NCBI RefSeq assembly: GCF_036026595.1
Contig: NZ_JARZFX010000016.1
Span: forward strand, 1-64,000
DNA length: 64,000 bases
Source of the DNA: Virgibacillus_P tibetensis
GTDB lineage: Bacteria > Bacillota > Bacilli > Bacillales > Amphibacillaceae
Reading direction: 5' to 3'
Shown piece after piece: positions 25,467-35,305 of the stretch. Below the pieces are notes generated by a model that was given only the letters and a program-made list of their open reading frames with translations, did not search any database and had not been told where the DNA came from. Position numbers and translations under genes: made by a program. The stretch's first letter is position 1; each line of letters begins with the position of its first letter.

Positions 25467-25829
25467 TTAAAATTCAAGACCTGCTTCGCGAGCAGCATCT
25501 GCTAAAGCTTTTACACGTCCATGATAAAGGTAGCCTCCGCGATCGAATACAACCGATTTGTAACCTTTATCCTGGGCACGTTTAGCGATCATTTCTCCGA
25601 CTTGCTTAGCTGCTTCTGTGTTAGCAGAAGCTTCGGCATTTACTTCGTTATCTTTCGTAGAAGCACTTGCAACAGTAACTCCACTATTATCATCGATTAA
25701 TTGCACATAGATGTGTTTATTTGAACGATACACGTTTAGACGAGGACGTTCTTGTGTTCCAAAAAGATTTTTACGAACACGCGCATGTCTCTTTTTACGT
25801 GTAACATTTTTGTCAGGCTTTGTGATCAT
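25467..25829 (-). CDS. rplR: 50S ribosomal protein L18
   Basis: 120 residues from MITKPDKN. The upstream GTG at 25838 is rejected because AAAGGAG is six to seven bases from the inner ATG with good spacing and relatives start there. L18 brings 5S rRNA to the 50S subunit with L5. Confidence 0.97.
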   Translation of the reverse strand: MITKPDKNVTRKKRHARVRKNLFGTQERPRLNVYRSNKHIYVQLIDDNSGVTVASASTKDNEVNAEASANTEAAKQVGEMIAKRAQDKGYKSVVFDRGGYLYHGRVKALADAAREAGLEF

Positions 25830-25861
25830 ATAGGTCACTCCTTTCTGCTCCCTAACTAATC

Positions 25862-26398
25862 TTACTTAGCAGTTTTACCTTCTTTACGGCGTACATATTC
25901 GCCTGCGTAACGAATACCTTTACCTTTATAAGGCTCCGGCGGTCTGATTGCTCTAATATTAGCAGCAACTGCTCCAACCAATTCTTTATCTATACCTTTA
26001 ACAATTACTTGTGTGTTTTTAGGAACGTCTATTTCGATTCCTTCAATGGAATCAAGTTCGACTGGATGTGAATAACCTGCGCTAATCACTATTTTGTCTC
26101 CCTGTTTTAGTGCACGATAACCAACACCAATGATTTCAAGGGATTTTTCGAAACCTTTACTTACGCCTTCAACCATATTGCTGATCAGACTACGAGTAGT
26201 ACCGTGCAATGCACGATGATCTTTATGGTTACTTGGACGCTCAACTGTAATAATATTATCTTCTATATTAATCTTCATATCCTGGTGTAGATCTCTGGTT
26301 AATTCACCTTTAGGTCCCTTAACAGTAACAGTATTATCATTAAGTTTCACTTCTACACCTTGTGGAATTTCAATTGGCTTAAGTCCTATACGAGACAT
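25862..26398 (-). CDS. rplF: 50S ribosomal protein L6
   Basis: 178 residues from MSRIGLKPIEIP; AGGAGGTG lies six bases before this ATG. Two L6 repeats and the PEPYKGKGIRYAGE C-terminal signature near the sarcin-ricin loop are intact. Confidence 0.97.
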   Translation of the reverse strand: MSRIGLKPIEIPQGVEVKLNDNTVTVKGPKGELTRDLHQDMKINIEDNIITVERPSNHKDHRALHGTTRSLISNMVEGVSKGFEKSLEIIGVGYRALKQGDKIVISAGYSHPVELDSIEGIEIDVPKNTQVIVKGIDKELVGAVAANIRAIRPPEPYKGKGIRYAGEYVRRKEGKTAK

Positions 26399-26428
26399 TC
26401 CATGCACCTCCTGTCTTAAAAATGTTAA

Positions 26429-26827
26429 TTACCAAACATACGCTAGAACTTCGCCACCAACAGCTTGAGAACGCGCTTCTTTATCAGATAGCACTCCTTT
26501 TGATGTTGAAACGATAGCTATACCCAAGCCATTTAGTACACGAGGTACTTCGTTAGCTTTAGCATAAACACGTAGTCCTGGCTTACTAATACGTTTGATA
26601 CCTGTAATTACTCGCTCTTCTTTTGCACCGTACTTAAGGAAAATACGCAGAACACCTTGTTTGTTGTCTTCAACAAACTCATAACCAGAAACAAAACCTT
26701 CACGTTTTAGGATATCAGCGATCTCCTTTTTCATTGTAGAAGCCGGAAGCTCTAACTTTTCATGGCGCACCATGTTAGCATTACGAATACGAGTTAGCAT
26801 ATCTGCGATTGGATCTGTCATAACCAT
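26429..26827 (-). CDS. rpsH: 30S ribosomal protein S8
   Basis: 132 residues starting MVMTDPIADMLTRIRN as in Bacillus and ending KEARSQAVGGEVLAYVW. Binds the central domain of 16S rRNA and, in many bacteria, represses the spc operon. Confidence 0.98.
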   Translation of the reverse strand: MVMTDPIADMLTRIRNANMVRHEKLELPASTMKKEIADILKREGFVSGYEFVEDNKQGVLRIFLKYGAKEERVITGIKRISKPGLRVYAKANEVPRVLNGLGIAIVSTSKGVLSDKEARSQAVGGEVLAYVW

Positions 26828-26856
26828 TACTAATTACCTCCTTCCCGAATCGGGGT

Positions 26857-27042
26857 TTACCAGCTTGCTTTTTTGACACCAGGAATTTGACCTTTATAGG
26901 CAAGTTCACGGAAACAAATACGGCAAAGTTTAAATTTACGAATTACAGAATGTGGACGGCCACAACGTTCGCAACGTGTATATTCACGTACTTGATACTT
27001 TTGTGGGCGCTTTTGTTTCGCGACCATCGATTTTTTAGCCAC
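26857..27042 (-). CDS. rpsN: 30S ribosomal protein S14, short zinc-binding type
   Basis: 61 residues with Cys24, Cys27, Cys40 and Cys43 forming the zinc site (type Z). Under zinc shortage many bacilli switch to a zinc-free copy encoded elsewhere; none is in this window. Confidence 0.98.
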   Translation of the reverse strand: MAKKSMVAKQKRPQKYQVREYTRCERCGRPHSVIRKFKLCRICFRELAYKGQIPGVKKASW

Positions 27043-27072
27043 AATTTTCCCTCCTTTTATTAGCTTCTAAGC

Positions 27073-27612
27073 TTATTTTTGGAAAGGCATGCCTAGCTGA
27101 GCTAAAAGTTCACGAGCTTCTTCATCAGTATTAGAAGTTGTTACAATAACAATATCCATACCGCGGACTTTATTTACTTTATCATAGTTGATTTCTGGGA
27201 AAATTAGCTGTTCTTTAACACCTAATGTATAGTTACCACGGCCATCAAATGCTTTTTTAGAAATACCACGGAAGTCACGTACACGTGGAAGTGATACCGC
27301 GATGAGTTTTTGTAAAAATTCATACATGCGCTCGCCACGAAGTGTTACTTTTGCACCGATCGGCATACCTTCGCGAAGGCGGAAACCAGCAATTGATTTC
27401 TTAGCACGAGTTACCATTGGTTTTTGACCAGAAATTAGTGCAAGTTCTTCTACAGCACTGTCTAGTGCTTTTGAATTTTGAACTGCATCACCTACACCCA
27501 TGTTGATTACAATTTTATCAACTGTTGGTACTTGCATAACAGATTCATAATTAAATTTATTCATCAAAGATGGTAGTACTTCATCTTGGTATTTTTGTTT
27601 TAGTTCATTCAT
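27073..27612 (-). CDS. rplE: 50S ribosomal protein L5
   Basis: 179 residues. Two consecutive ATG codons exist; the second (27612) is eight bases from AAAGGAGG and gives the family N-terminus MNELKQKY. L5 links 5S rRNA to the central protuberance. Confidence 0.97.
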   Translation of the reverse strand: MNELKQKYQDEVLPSLMNKFNYESVMQVPTVDKIVINMGVGDAVQNSKALDSAVEELALISGQKPMVTRAKKSIAGFRLREGMPIGAKVTLRGERMYEFLQKLIAVSLPRVRDFRGISKKAFDGRGNYTLGVKEQLIFPEINYDKVNKVRGMDIVIVTTSNTDEEARELLAQLGMPFQK

Positions 27613-27638
27613 CATGTCGCCCTCCTTTCGTCGCTAAA

Positions 27639-27950
27639 TTAATTATCTATTACTTCACCGGATTTTTTAGCGATGCGGACTTTCTTTCCATCACGTACTT
27701 CATACCCAACACGAGTTGGCTCACCGGATTTAGAATCTATTAGCATTACGTTAGAAACATGAATAGGCGCTTCTTGGTTAAGAATTCCGCCCTGCGGATT
27801 ATCCTGTGAAGGTTTTGCGTGTTTCTTTATCATGTTGATACCTTCAACAAGAACCCGTTCTTTCTTCGGATATGCTTCTAAAATAGTGCCTTGTTTACCA
27901 CGGTCTTTACCAGTTATAACTTTGACTTTATCACCTTTTTTTACATGCAT
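27639..27950 (-). CDS. rplX: 50S ribosomal protein L24
   Basis: 103 residues from MHVKKGDKVKVITGKDRGKQ, a KOW domain. The longer frame to 27971 would include the SD sequence AAGGAGGTG, so the ATG at 27950 is chosen. Initiates 50S assembly. Confidence 0.97.
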   Translation of the reverse strand: MHVKKGDKVKVITGKDRGKQGTILEAYPKKERVLVEGINMIKKHAKPSQDNPQGGILNQEAPIHVSNVMLIDSKSGEPTRVGYEVRDGKKVRIAKKSGEVIDN

Positions 27951-27984
27951 GCTTGACGCACCTCCTTGCAAGGCTAAATTTAGC

Positions 27985-28353
27985 TTATAAAACTTCTGGA
28001 GCTAGAGATACGATTTTCATGAATTTAGCATCACGTAACTCACGTGCAACCGGTCCGAAGATACGTGTACCTCTTGGACTTTTGTCATCACGGATAATTA
28101 CCGCTGCATTTTCATCAAAACGAATATATGACCCATCTTTACGACGTGCACCAGATTTAGTACGTACGATGACGGCTTTAACAACCTCACCTTTTTTGAC
28201 AACGCCTCCTGGTGTTGCTTGTTTCACTGTACAAACAATTACATCACCAATATTGGCAGTTTTACGTCCTGATCCACCTAGTACTTTAATAGTTAGTACT
28301 TCGCGTGCACCAGAGTTATCTGCAACTTTTAAACGAGTTTCTTGCTGAATCAT
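27985..28353 (-). CDS. rplN: 50S ribosomal protein L14
   Basis: 122 residues, MIQQETRLKVADNSGAREV..., complete. Contacts the 30S subunit (bridge B8) and is the docking site of the silencing factor RsfS. Confidence 0.98.
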   Translation of the reverse strand: MIQQETRLKVADNSGAREVLTIKVLGGSGRKTANIGDVIVCTVKQATPGGVVKKGEVVKAVIVRTKSGARRKDGSYIRFDENAAVIIRDDKSPRGTRIFGPVARELRDAKFMKIVSLAPEVL

Positions 28354-28396
28354 ATCGCTGTGACCTCCCTTCGGATACCTTCCGAGCGAACTTAAA

Positions 28397-28660
28397 TTAT
28401 ATAATTACGGATTCTTTTACAACTTCAACTAGACGAAAACGTTTCGTTGCTGATAGCGGACGAGTTTCCATGATCTTAACAACATCACCAGTTTTTGCTT
28501 GGTTATTCTCATCATGTGTCTTGAGTTTTTTAGAGTACTTCACACGTTTACCGTATAACTTATGAAACTTATATGTTTCAACTAAAACAGTAATTGTTTT
28601 ATCCATTTTATCTGATACGACACGACCTGTGTATACTTTACGATTATTACGCTCAGTCAT
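28397..28660 (-). CDS. rpsQ: 30S ribosomal protein S17
   Basis: 87 residues with the OB-fold motifs GRVVSDKMDKTITV and GDVVKIMETRPLSATKRFRL. Primary 16S rRNA binder. Confidence 0.98.
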   Translation of the reverse strand: MTERNNRKVYTGRVVSDKMDKTITVLVETYKFHKLYGKRVKYSKKLKTHDENNQAKTGDVVKIMETRPLSATKRFRLVEVVKESVII

Positions 28661-28686
28661 TTTGAGGCTAACCTCCTCTCGGGATT

Positions 28687-28887
28687 CTAGTTATTTACGC
28701 TTAGTTCACGTTGACGAACTACCGTTTTCAAACGTGCAATAGCCTTTCTTACTTCACGAATTCGTGCTGTGTTTTCCAATTGGCCAGTTGCAAGTTGGAA
28801 ACGTAAATTAAATAGTTCTTCTTTTAACGTCTTAACCTTTTGTTCAATTTCGGCAGTGGTTAGTTCTCTGATTTCATTAGCCTTCAT
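28687..28887 (-). CDS. rpmC: 50S ribosomal protein L29
   Basis: 66 residues from MKANEIRELTTAEIEQKV. The eight extra codons of the longer frame have no support; GGTGGTGA stands before the chosen ATG. It overlaps rplP by 11 bases. At the tunnel exit with L23, where trigger factor and SRP dock. Confidence 0.96.
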   Translation of the reverse strand: MKANEIRELTTAEIEQKVKTLKEELFNLRFQLATGQLENTARIREVRKAIARLKTVVRQRELSVNN

Positions 28888-29311
28888 TGATTTCACCACC
28901 AATTTCTTCACGTTTTACGAACTTAGTTTTAATCGGAAGCTTGTGAGAAGCAAGACGTAACGCTTCACGTGCAACTTCTTCTGGCACACCTGCGATTTCA
29001 AACATAATTTTCCCTGGTTTTACTACTGCTACCCATCCTTCAGGAGCACCTTTACCAGAACCCATACGAACTTCTAGGGGTTTTGCTGTATATGGTTTGT
29101 CAGGAAAGATCTTGATCCAAACTTTACCGCCACGTTTCATGTAACGAGTCATTGCAATACGAGCTGCCTCAATTTGACGACTTGTAATCCAAGAAGCCTC
29201 CGTTGCTTGCAGACCATATTCACCAAAAGCTACTGTTGTACCGCCTTTTGCTTGGCCTCTCATTTTACCACGATGTTGTCTGCGATATTTCACGCGTTTA
29301 GGCATTAACAT
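28877..29311 (-). CDS. rplP: 50S ribosomal protein L16
   Basis: 144 residues, MLMPKRVKYRRQHRGKMRGQ..., including the conserved loop near the A site. Late-assembling protein. Confidence 0.98.
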   Translation of the reverse strand: MLMPKRVKYRRQHRGKMRGQAKGGTTVAFGEYGLQATEASWITSRQIEAARIAMTRYMKRGGKVWIKIFPDKPYTAKPLEVRMGSGKGAPEGWVAVVKPGKIMFEIAGVPEEVAREALRLASHKLPIKTKFVKREEIGGEINEG

Positions 29312-29329
29312 AATGCATTGCCCCCTTCC

Positions 29330-29971
29330 TTATTTGTTTGATTTAGTTGGAAGGACTTCTCCACGATAGATCCACACTTTAACACCTAATTTACCATAAG
29401 TAGTATCAGCTTCTGCTGTACCGTAGTTAATATCAGCACGTAATGTGTGTAGTGGTACTGTACCTTCACTATAATGTTCCGCACGGGCGATATCTGCGCC
29501 ACCAAGACGTCCGGAAACCTGTGTTTTAATACCTTTAGCTCCTCCACGCATTGCACGTTGAATGGCTTGCTTCTGTGCACGACGGAATGAGATACGGTTT
29601 TCTAATTGACGAGCAATATTGTCAGCAACTAATGTTGCATCAAGATCTACTTTCTTGATTTCAACAATATTAATGTGAACACGCTTGCCAGTTAAGCTAT
29701 TTAATGATTTACGTAGAGCTTCTACTTCGGATCCGCCTTTACCAATAACCATACCAGGTTTACCAGTATGAATTGTAATGTTTACACGGTTTGCTGCACG
29801 CTCGATTTCGATAGAAGAAACAGCAGCAATACGTAAGCGGTTTTCAAGATATTCTCTGATCTTAATATCCTCATGTAGTAAGTCTGCATAGTCTTTGCCT
29901 GCATACCATTTTGACTCCCAGTCTTTAATGATACCTATGCGAAGACCTGTTGGATTTACTTTTTGTCCCAC
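29330..29971 (-). CDS. rpsC: 30S ribosomal protein S3
   Basis: 213 residues, slightly shorter at the C-terminus than the 218 of Bacillus subtilis. The KH domain (GKPGMVIGKGGSEVEALRK) lines the mRNA entry tunnel. Three bases separate it from rplV. Confidence 0.98.
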   Translation of the reverse strand: MGQKVNPTGLRIGIIKDWESKWYAGKDYADLLHEDIKIREYLENRLRIAAVSSIEIERAANRVNITIHTGKPGMVIGKGGSEVEALRKSLNSLTGKRVHINIVEIKKVDLDATLVADNIARQLENRISFRRAQKQAIQRAMRGGAKGIKTQVSGRLGGADIARAEHYSEGTVPLHTLRADINYGTAEADTTYGKLGVKVWIYRGEVLPTKSNK

Positions 29972-29974
29972 TGA

Positions 29975-30316
29975 CTATCCCTCCTTCTTTTCTGTTACAA
30001 CTACTGTAACGTGACTTGTGCGTTTATTGATTTTGCTTGCACGTCCTTGTGCACGTGGACGAAAACGTTTCATTGTAGCACCTTCATTAACATATGCTTC
30101 AGATATCATTAGATTATCTGGGTCCATTTCGTAGTTGTGTTCTGCGTTTGCAATTGCAGACATCAAAACTTTCTCTACGACTGGAGAAGCACCGCGTTGT
30201 GTATGACGTAGGATCGCGACTGCTTCACCAACGTTTTTTCCTCGAATTAGATCAACGACTAAACGTACTTTACGAGGAGCAATACGGACCGATTTTGCAA
30301 TGGCTTTTGCTTGCAT
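29975..30316 (-). CDS. rplV: 50S ribosomal protein L22
   Basis: 113 residues. The beta hairpin (TMKRFRPRAQGRASKINKRT) reaches into the exit tunnel at the macrolide site and shows no insertion or deletion. Confidence 0.98.
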   Translation of the reverse strand: MQAKAIAKSVRIAPRKVRLVVDLIRGKNVGEAVAILRHTQRGASPVVEKVLMSAIANAEHNYEMDPDNLMISEAYVNEGATMKRFRPRAQGRASKINKRTSHVTVVVTEKKEG

Positions 30317-30335
30317 GTTGAGTGCCTCCTCTCAT

Positions 30336-30614
30336 TTACCGTTTTGTTTTCTTATCATCGCCAGAATGTCCCCTGTACGTACGAGTTGGCGCGAATTCAC
30401 CTAATTTATGTCCGACCATGTCCTCTGTAATGTAAACAGGTACGTGTTTACGTCCATCATATACAGCAACAGTATGACCAATAAAAGTAGGGAAAATAGT
30501 TGAACGACGAGACCAAGTTTTAACAACTTGCTTCTTATCAGTTTCGTTTAATTTCTCGATCTTTGACAATAGATGGTCATCTGCAAAAGGTCCTTTTTTT
30601 AAGCTACGACCCAT
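30336..30614 (-). CDS. rpsS: 30S ribosomal protein S19
   Basis: 92 residues, MGRSLKKGPFADDHLLSKIE... with the family signature IGHTVAVYDGRKHVPVYI. 30S head protein paired with S13. Confidence 0.98.
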   Translation of the reverse strand: MGRSLKKGPFADDHLLSKIEKLNETDKKQVVKTWSRRSTIFPTFIGHTVAVYDGRKHVPVYITEDMVGHKLGEFAPTRTYRGHSGDDKKTKR

Positions 30615-30672
30615 GGATAAACCTCCTTTCGCAATTGAGAGACGGGTCTTATTTCCCGTCCACTACTTTAGT

Positions 30673-31503
30673 TTATTTTTTACGCTTACGAACAATATAC
30701 TTATCTGTTGGCTTGTTACGTTTACGCGTTTTGTAACCAAGAGTAGGTTTACCCCAAGGTGACATTGGTGATTTACGTCCGATTGGAGCGCGTCCTTCAC
30801 CACCACCGTGTGGGTGATCGTTAGGGTTCATAACAGAACCACGAACAGTTGGGCGTTTGCCTAACCAACGAGAACGTCCTGCTTTACCAATACGAATAAG
30901 TTCATGCTCAATGTTACCAACTTGACCAACTGTAGCGCGGCAAGTAGTTAATATTAAACGTACTTCTCCTGAAGCTAAACGTACTAGTGTGTACTTATCT
31001 TCACGACCAAGAATTTGTGCTTCAGCACCCGCTGAACGAGCAAGCTGTCCACCACGTCCTGGTTTTAATTCTACGTTGTGAATGATTGTACCTACTGGAA
31101 TGTTAGCAAGTGGAAGTGCATTTCCTGCCTTAATGTCTGCATTTACTCCAGATTCGATCATTTGACCGACTTTAAGTCCTTTTGGAGCTAAAATGTAGCG
31201 CTTTTCCCCATCAACATAATTAATCAATGCGATGTTTGCTGAACGGTTTGGATCGTATTCGACCGTAGCAACGCGTCCTGGTATACCATCTTTATCACGT
31301 TTAAAGTCGATAATGCGGTATTGACGCTTATGACCGCCACCTTGATGACGAACAGTCAATTTCCCTTGGTTGTTACGTCCGCCTCGGCTAAATAAAGGGC
31401 TTAGCAGGGATTTCTCTGGAGTATCTGTCGTGATCTCCGCAAAGTCAGATACAGACATATTACGTCTACCACCTGATGTTGGTTTGTATTTTTTAATCGC
31501 CAT
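30673..31503 (-). CDS. rplB: 50S ribosomal protein L2
   Basis: 276 residues. The SH3-like central part and the C-terminal GGGEGRAPIGRKSPMSPWGKP region with the conserved His near the peptidyl-transferase centre are intact. Confidence 0.98.
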   Translation of the reverse strand: MAIKKYKPTSGGRRNMSVSDFAEITTDTPEKSLLSPLFSRGGRNNQGKLTVRHQGGGHKRQYRIIDFKRDKDGIPGRVATVEYDPNRSANIALINYVDGEKRYILAPKGLKVGQMIESGVNADIKAGNALPLANIPVGTIIHNVELKPGRGGQLARSAGAEAQILGREDKYTLVRLASGEVRLILTTCRATVGQVGNIEHELIRIGKAGRSRWLGKRPTVRGSVMNPNDHPHGGGEGRAPIGRKSPMSPWGKPTLGYKTRKRNKPTDKYIVRKRKK

Positions 31504-31535
31504 CTTGTTTTCCCTCCTTCACGAATTTCTCGTTA

Positions 31536-31823
31536 TTAACCTTCAAAGAAGTCTAGATCTTTACTGTCCTCAGAAAGTTGTACGATAGCTTTTTTGCGAT
31601 CTGAGCGATATCCACCATAACGACCCATTCGCTTAAACTTACCTTTTATATTCATTGTGTTTACTTTTAAAACTTTAACACCAAAGACCAACTCGATTGC
31701 GTCTTTAATTTCAGTTCTATTTGCTTTTGTACTTACTTCAAACGTATATTTTTTCTCTGCCATTAAGTCAGCTGAATTCTCAGTTATGACAGGGCGCTTA
31801 ATAATATCACGTGGATCTTTCAT
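31536..31823 (-). CDS. rplW: 50S ribosomal protein L23
   Basis: 95 residues, starting MKDPRDIIKRPVITENS. Overlaps the rplD stop by one base. Tunnel-exit docking platform with L29. Confidence 0.98.
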   Translation of the reverse strand: MKDPRDIIKRPVITENSADLMAEKKYTFEVSTKANRTEIKDAIELVFGVKVLKVNTMNIKGKFKRMGRYGGYRSDRKKAIVQLSEDSKDLDFFEG

Positions 31824-32446
31824 TATGCAAGCACCTCCCCTGCTTTTTCAGCTGCATCCTTCGTTACGATCAGCTTGTCATGCATAAGCAAGTCTAGTAC
31901 ATTTATTTCATCTAAAGCCAATACTTTCACTGATTGAAGATTATTTGCTGAGCGAATCACTGTTTCATCTTTTTCAGCAGTAACAATTAATACTTTCGTA
32001 TCAACATTAAGCGCTTCAAGCATTTTCACTACGTCTTTTGTTTTAGGCGCATCAAATGCAAGACTTTCTAAAACTACCAGATTTTCTTCTTTCACTTTAG
32101 AAGAAAGTGCAGATTTAAGTGCTAAACGACGTACTTTCTTTGGTAATTTGTAGCTGTAGCTACGTGGTGTCGGGCCGAAAACAACTCCGCCGCCTACCCA
32201 TTGTGGAGCTCGAATAGTACCTTGACGCGCACGACCTGTTCCTTTTTGGCGCCATGGTTTACGGCCACCACCGCGAACGTCCGAACGGTTTTTAACAGCG
32301 TGTGTACCTTGACGCAACGATGCGCGTTGCATTACTACTGCTTCATGTAATACATGAGTGTTTGGCTCAATACCAAAAACGGAATCATTTAATTCCACAT
32401 CTCCAGCTTGAGAACCATCTTGTTTTAATAGTGCTACTTTAGCCAT
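31823..32446 (-). CDS. rplD: 50S ribosomal protein L4
   Basis: 207 residues. The long loop (RGGGRKPWRQKGTGRARQGT) lines the exit tunnel and looks wild type. In enterobacteria L4 represses its own operon; no such site is known for bacilli. Confidence 0.98.
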   Translation of the reverse strand: MAKVALLKQDGSQAGDVELNDSVFGIEPNTHVLHEAVVMQRASLRQGTHAVKNRSDVRGGGRKPWRQKGTGRARQGTIRAPQWVGGGVVFGPTPRSYSYKLPKKVRRLALKSALSSKVKEENLVVLESLAFDAPKTKDVVKMLEALNVDTKVLIVTAEKDETVIRSANNLQSVKVLALDEINVLDLLMHDKLIVTKDAAEKAGEVLA

Positions 32447-32472
32447 GACATATCCTCCCTTCGTGTATATGA

Positions 32473-33102
32473 TTAGTTAGACTTAATTGCACTCGTGATT
32501 TTTACGAATGATTTTTTTGGACCAGGAACGTTACCTTTAATTAAAATGATATTACGTTCTGCATCTACATTAACTACTTCAAGATTTTGAATAGTTATTT
32601 GTGTGCCACCCATTTGTCCTGGAAGTGGTTTCCCTTTGAATACTCGCATAGGGTCAACCGCACCTAGTGAACCTGGAGATCTATGAAAATGAGAACCGTG
32701 GGACATTGGTCCACGACTTTGATTGTGTCGCTTAATAGACCCTTGGAAACCTTTCCCTTTTGTGATTCCAGTTACATCGATTTTATCTCCGGCTTGAAAA
32801 ACTTCAACGCTGATTTCTTGACCAACTTCATGTGCGTCAAGATCTGCGTTACGGATTTCACGAACGTAGCGCTTAGGAGCTGTGCTTGCTTTTGCAGCAT
32901 GACCTTTTTTCGCCTTGTTAGTACGTGATTCCTTTTCATCAGCAAAACCGATTTGCAATGCTTCATAACCATCATTCTCTAATGTTCTCTTTTGTAGAAC
33001 TACGTTTGGCTCAGCCTGAATTACTGTAACAGGGATTAATTCACCAGTCTCAGAAAATAGCTGAGTCATGCCGATTTTACGACCTAAGATTCCTTTCGTC
33101 AT
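32473..33102 (-). CDS. rplC: 50S ribosomal protein L3
   Basis: 209 residues, MTKGILGRKIGMTQLF..., with the extension (HFHRSPGSLGAVDPMRVFKG) that approaches the peptidyl-transferase centre. Confidence 0.98.
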   Translation of the reverse strand: MTKGILGRKIGMTQLFSETGELIPVTVIQAEPNVVLQKRTLENDGYEALQIGFADEKESRTNKAKKGHAAKASTAPKRYVREIRNADLDAHEVGQEISVEVFQAGDKIDVTGITKGKGFQGSIKRHNQSRGPMSHGSHFHRSPGSLGAVDPMRVFKGKPLPGQMGGTQITIQNLEVVNVDAERNIILIKGNVPGPKKSFVKITSAIKSN

Positions 33103-33134
33103 CCGTTACACCTCCTATTATTAAAACATTAATT

Positions 33135-33443
33135 TTATAGTTTAATTTCTATATCCACACCAGATGGTAAGTCAAGACGCATTAGTGAATCAACTGTTTG
33201 TGGTGTTGGGTTAACAATATCGATAAGACGTTTATGTGTACGCATTTCGAATTGTTCACGTGAATCCTTGTATTTGTGCACCGCACGCAATACAGTGTAA
33301 ACAGATCTTTCTGTAGGTAACGGAATCGGTCCAGATACATTTGCACCAGAACGTTTCGCCGTGTCTACTATTTTCTCAGCAGACTGATCTAAAATACGGT
33401 GATCATATGCTTTTAGTCGGATTCTAATCTTTTCTTTTGCCAT
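33135..33443 (-). CDS. rpsJ: 30S ribosomal protein S10 (NusE)
   Basis: 102 residues. First gene of the S10-spc-alpha cluster. Besides its 30S role it binds NusB and NusG, coupling transcription and translation. VDSLMRLDLPSGVDIEIKL ends the protein as in relatives. Confidence 0.98.
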   Translation of the reverse strand: MAKEKIRIRLKAYDHRILDQSAEKIVDTAKRSGANVSGPIPLPTERSVYTVLRAVHKYKDSREQFEMRTHKRLIDIVNPTPQTVDSLMRLDLPSGVDIEIKL

Positions 33444-33720
33444 TATTTTCCCTCCTTTTCGCCCATATTATTATAGACATTCTCCACGAAAATATCTCGG
33501 CATCCCGCCATGGCAAAGGGGCCGGGTGTGCCAACAACCTTCCGTTTCATCGCCTTTAATGACCAACATTCTCATTATATAGAAAATAATTGGTAGATGC
33601 AACCCTTTTTTACCCTCATATACTGCCAAAATACAGCAGTATTCTTTGTTTCTTCTTAATCTTTCACGACTATGATTTGTATTCTGTATATGAAAGAAAA
33701 GTAAACATCTTGATTGCACA
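33444..33720 (-). promoter_or_regulatory. Long 5' leader of the S10 operon
   Basis: About 277 bases between the predicted transcription start and rpsJ. The first two thirds are AT-rich. At 33498-33532 there is a GC-rich block in which GGCA/TGCC and CCCG/CGGG can pair as an interrupted stem. A 34-codon frame (ATG near 33572, ends near 33471) passes through the block but has no good ribosome site. The contrast in base composition suggests a structured regulatory element. The function is unknown to me. Confidence 0.5.
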
Positions 33721-33727
33721 TTTACAT

Positions 33728-33756
33728 ATTATACTTATATTATCCAGTGAATGCAA
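33728..33756 (-). promoter_or_regulatory. Sigma-A promoter of the S10-spc-alpha cluster
   Basis: TTGCAT at 33756-33751 and a perfect TATAAT at 33733-33728 with a 17-base spacer. No other strong promoter is seen before the 30-gene run until rpoA. Confidence 0.8.
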
Positions 33757-33809
33757 GGGGATAATGCAAATTTTTATATTAAGAGTGAAATTAATGTGTA
33801 TTACATCAT

Positions 33810-33824
33810 TGCCGGTACCCGGCA
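33810..33824. repeat. GC-rich dyad TGCCGG-tac-CCGGCA
   Basis: Six-base palindromic stem in otherwise AT-rich DNA, upstream of the S10 promoter. It may be a weak extra terminator or a binding site. Confidence 0.35.
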
Positions 33825-33946
33825 CATGTTGAAAATGAATAGCGTTATTTTGTCTGTGAAGTACACAGAAGCAAGCCTTATCTCGCTTTGCACTAATTCT
33901 ACTGCATTCTCTACAGCTCTATTATTATTGTATTTTATTATCATAA

Positions 33947-33981
33947 AGGAAACAGGCAGCGTCGTCACGCTGCCTGTTTTT
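33947..33981 (-). terminator. Terminator of the str operon behind tuf
   Basis: AACAGGCAGCGT pairs with ACGCTGCCTGTT around a four-base loop, 12 bases after the tuf stop. The downstream T-run on the minus strand is short (TTT CC TTT). Confidence 0.75.
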
Positions 33982-33991
33982 AGTTACATTA

Positions 33992-35182
<1,191 letters not shown>

Positions 35183-35233
35183 TTATAGTTCCTCCTTTAA
35201 ATAAATAAAAGTATTTTTTAATAGTATGCTCAA

Positions 35234-35264
35234 CTTAGAAATAACATAGATTTGTTTTTCTAAG
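35234..35264. promoter_or_regulatory. Hairpin in the fusA-tuf spacer
   Basis: CTTAGAAA pairs with TTTCTAAG around a 15-base loop. There is no T-run. It is a candidate processing or tuf regulatory site. Confidence 0.35.
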
Positions 35265-35305
35265 CCTTCATTAAAAGTTATACGTGATCATAACTAAAAA
35301 ATCAA

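Noticed and set aside
33471..33719. 82-codon frame before rpsJ
   Set aside because: It covers the S10 operon leader; no ribosome site. Treated as untranslated.
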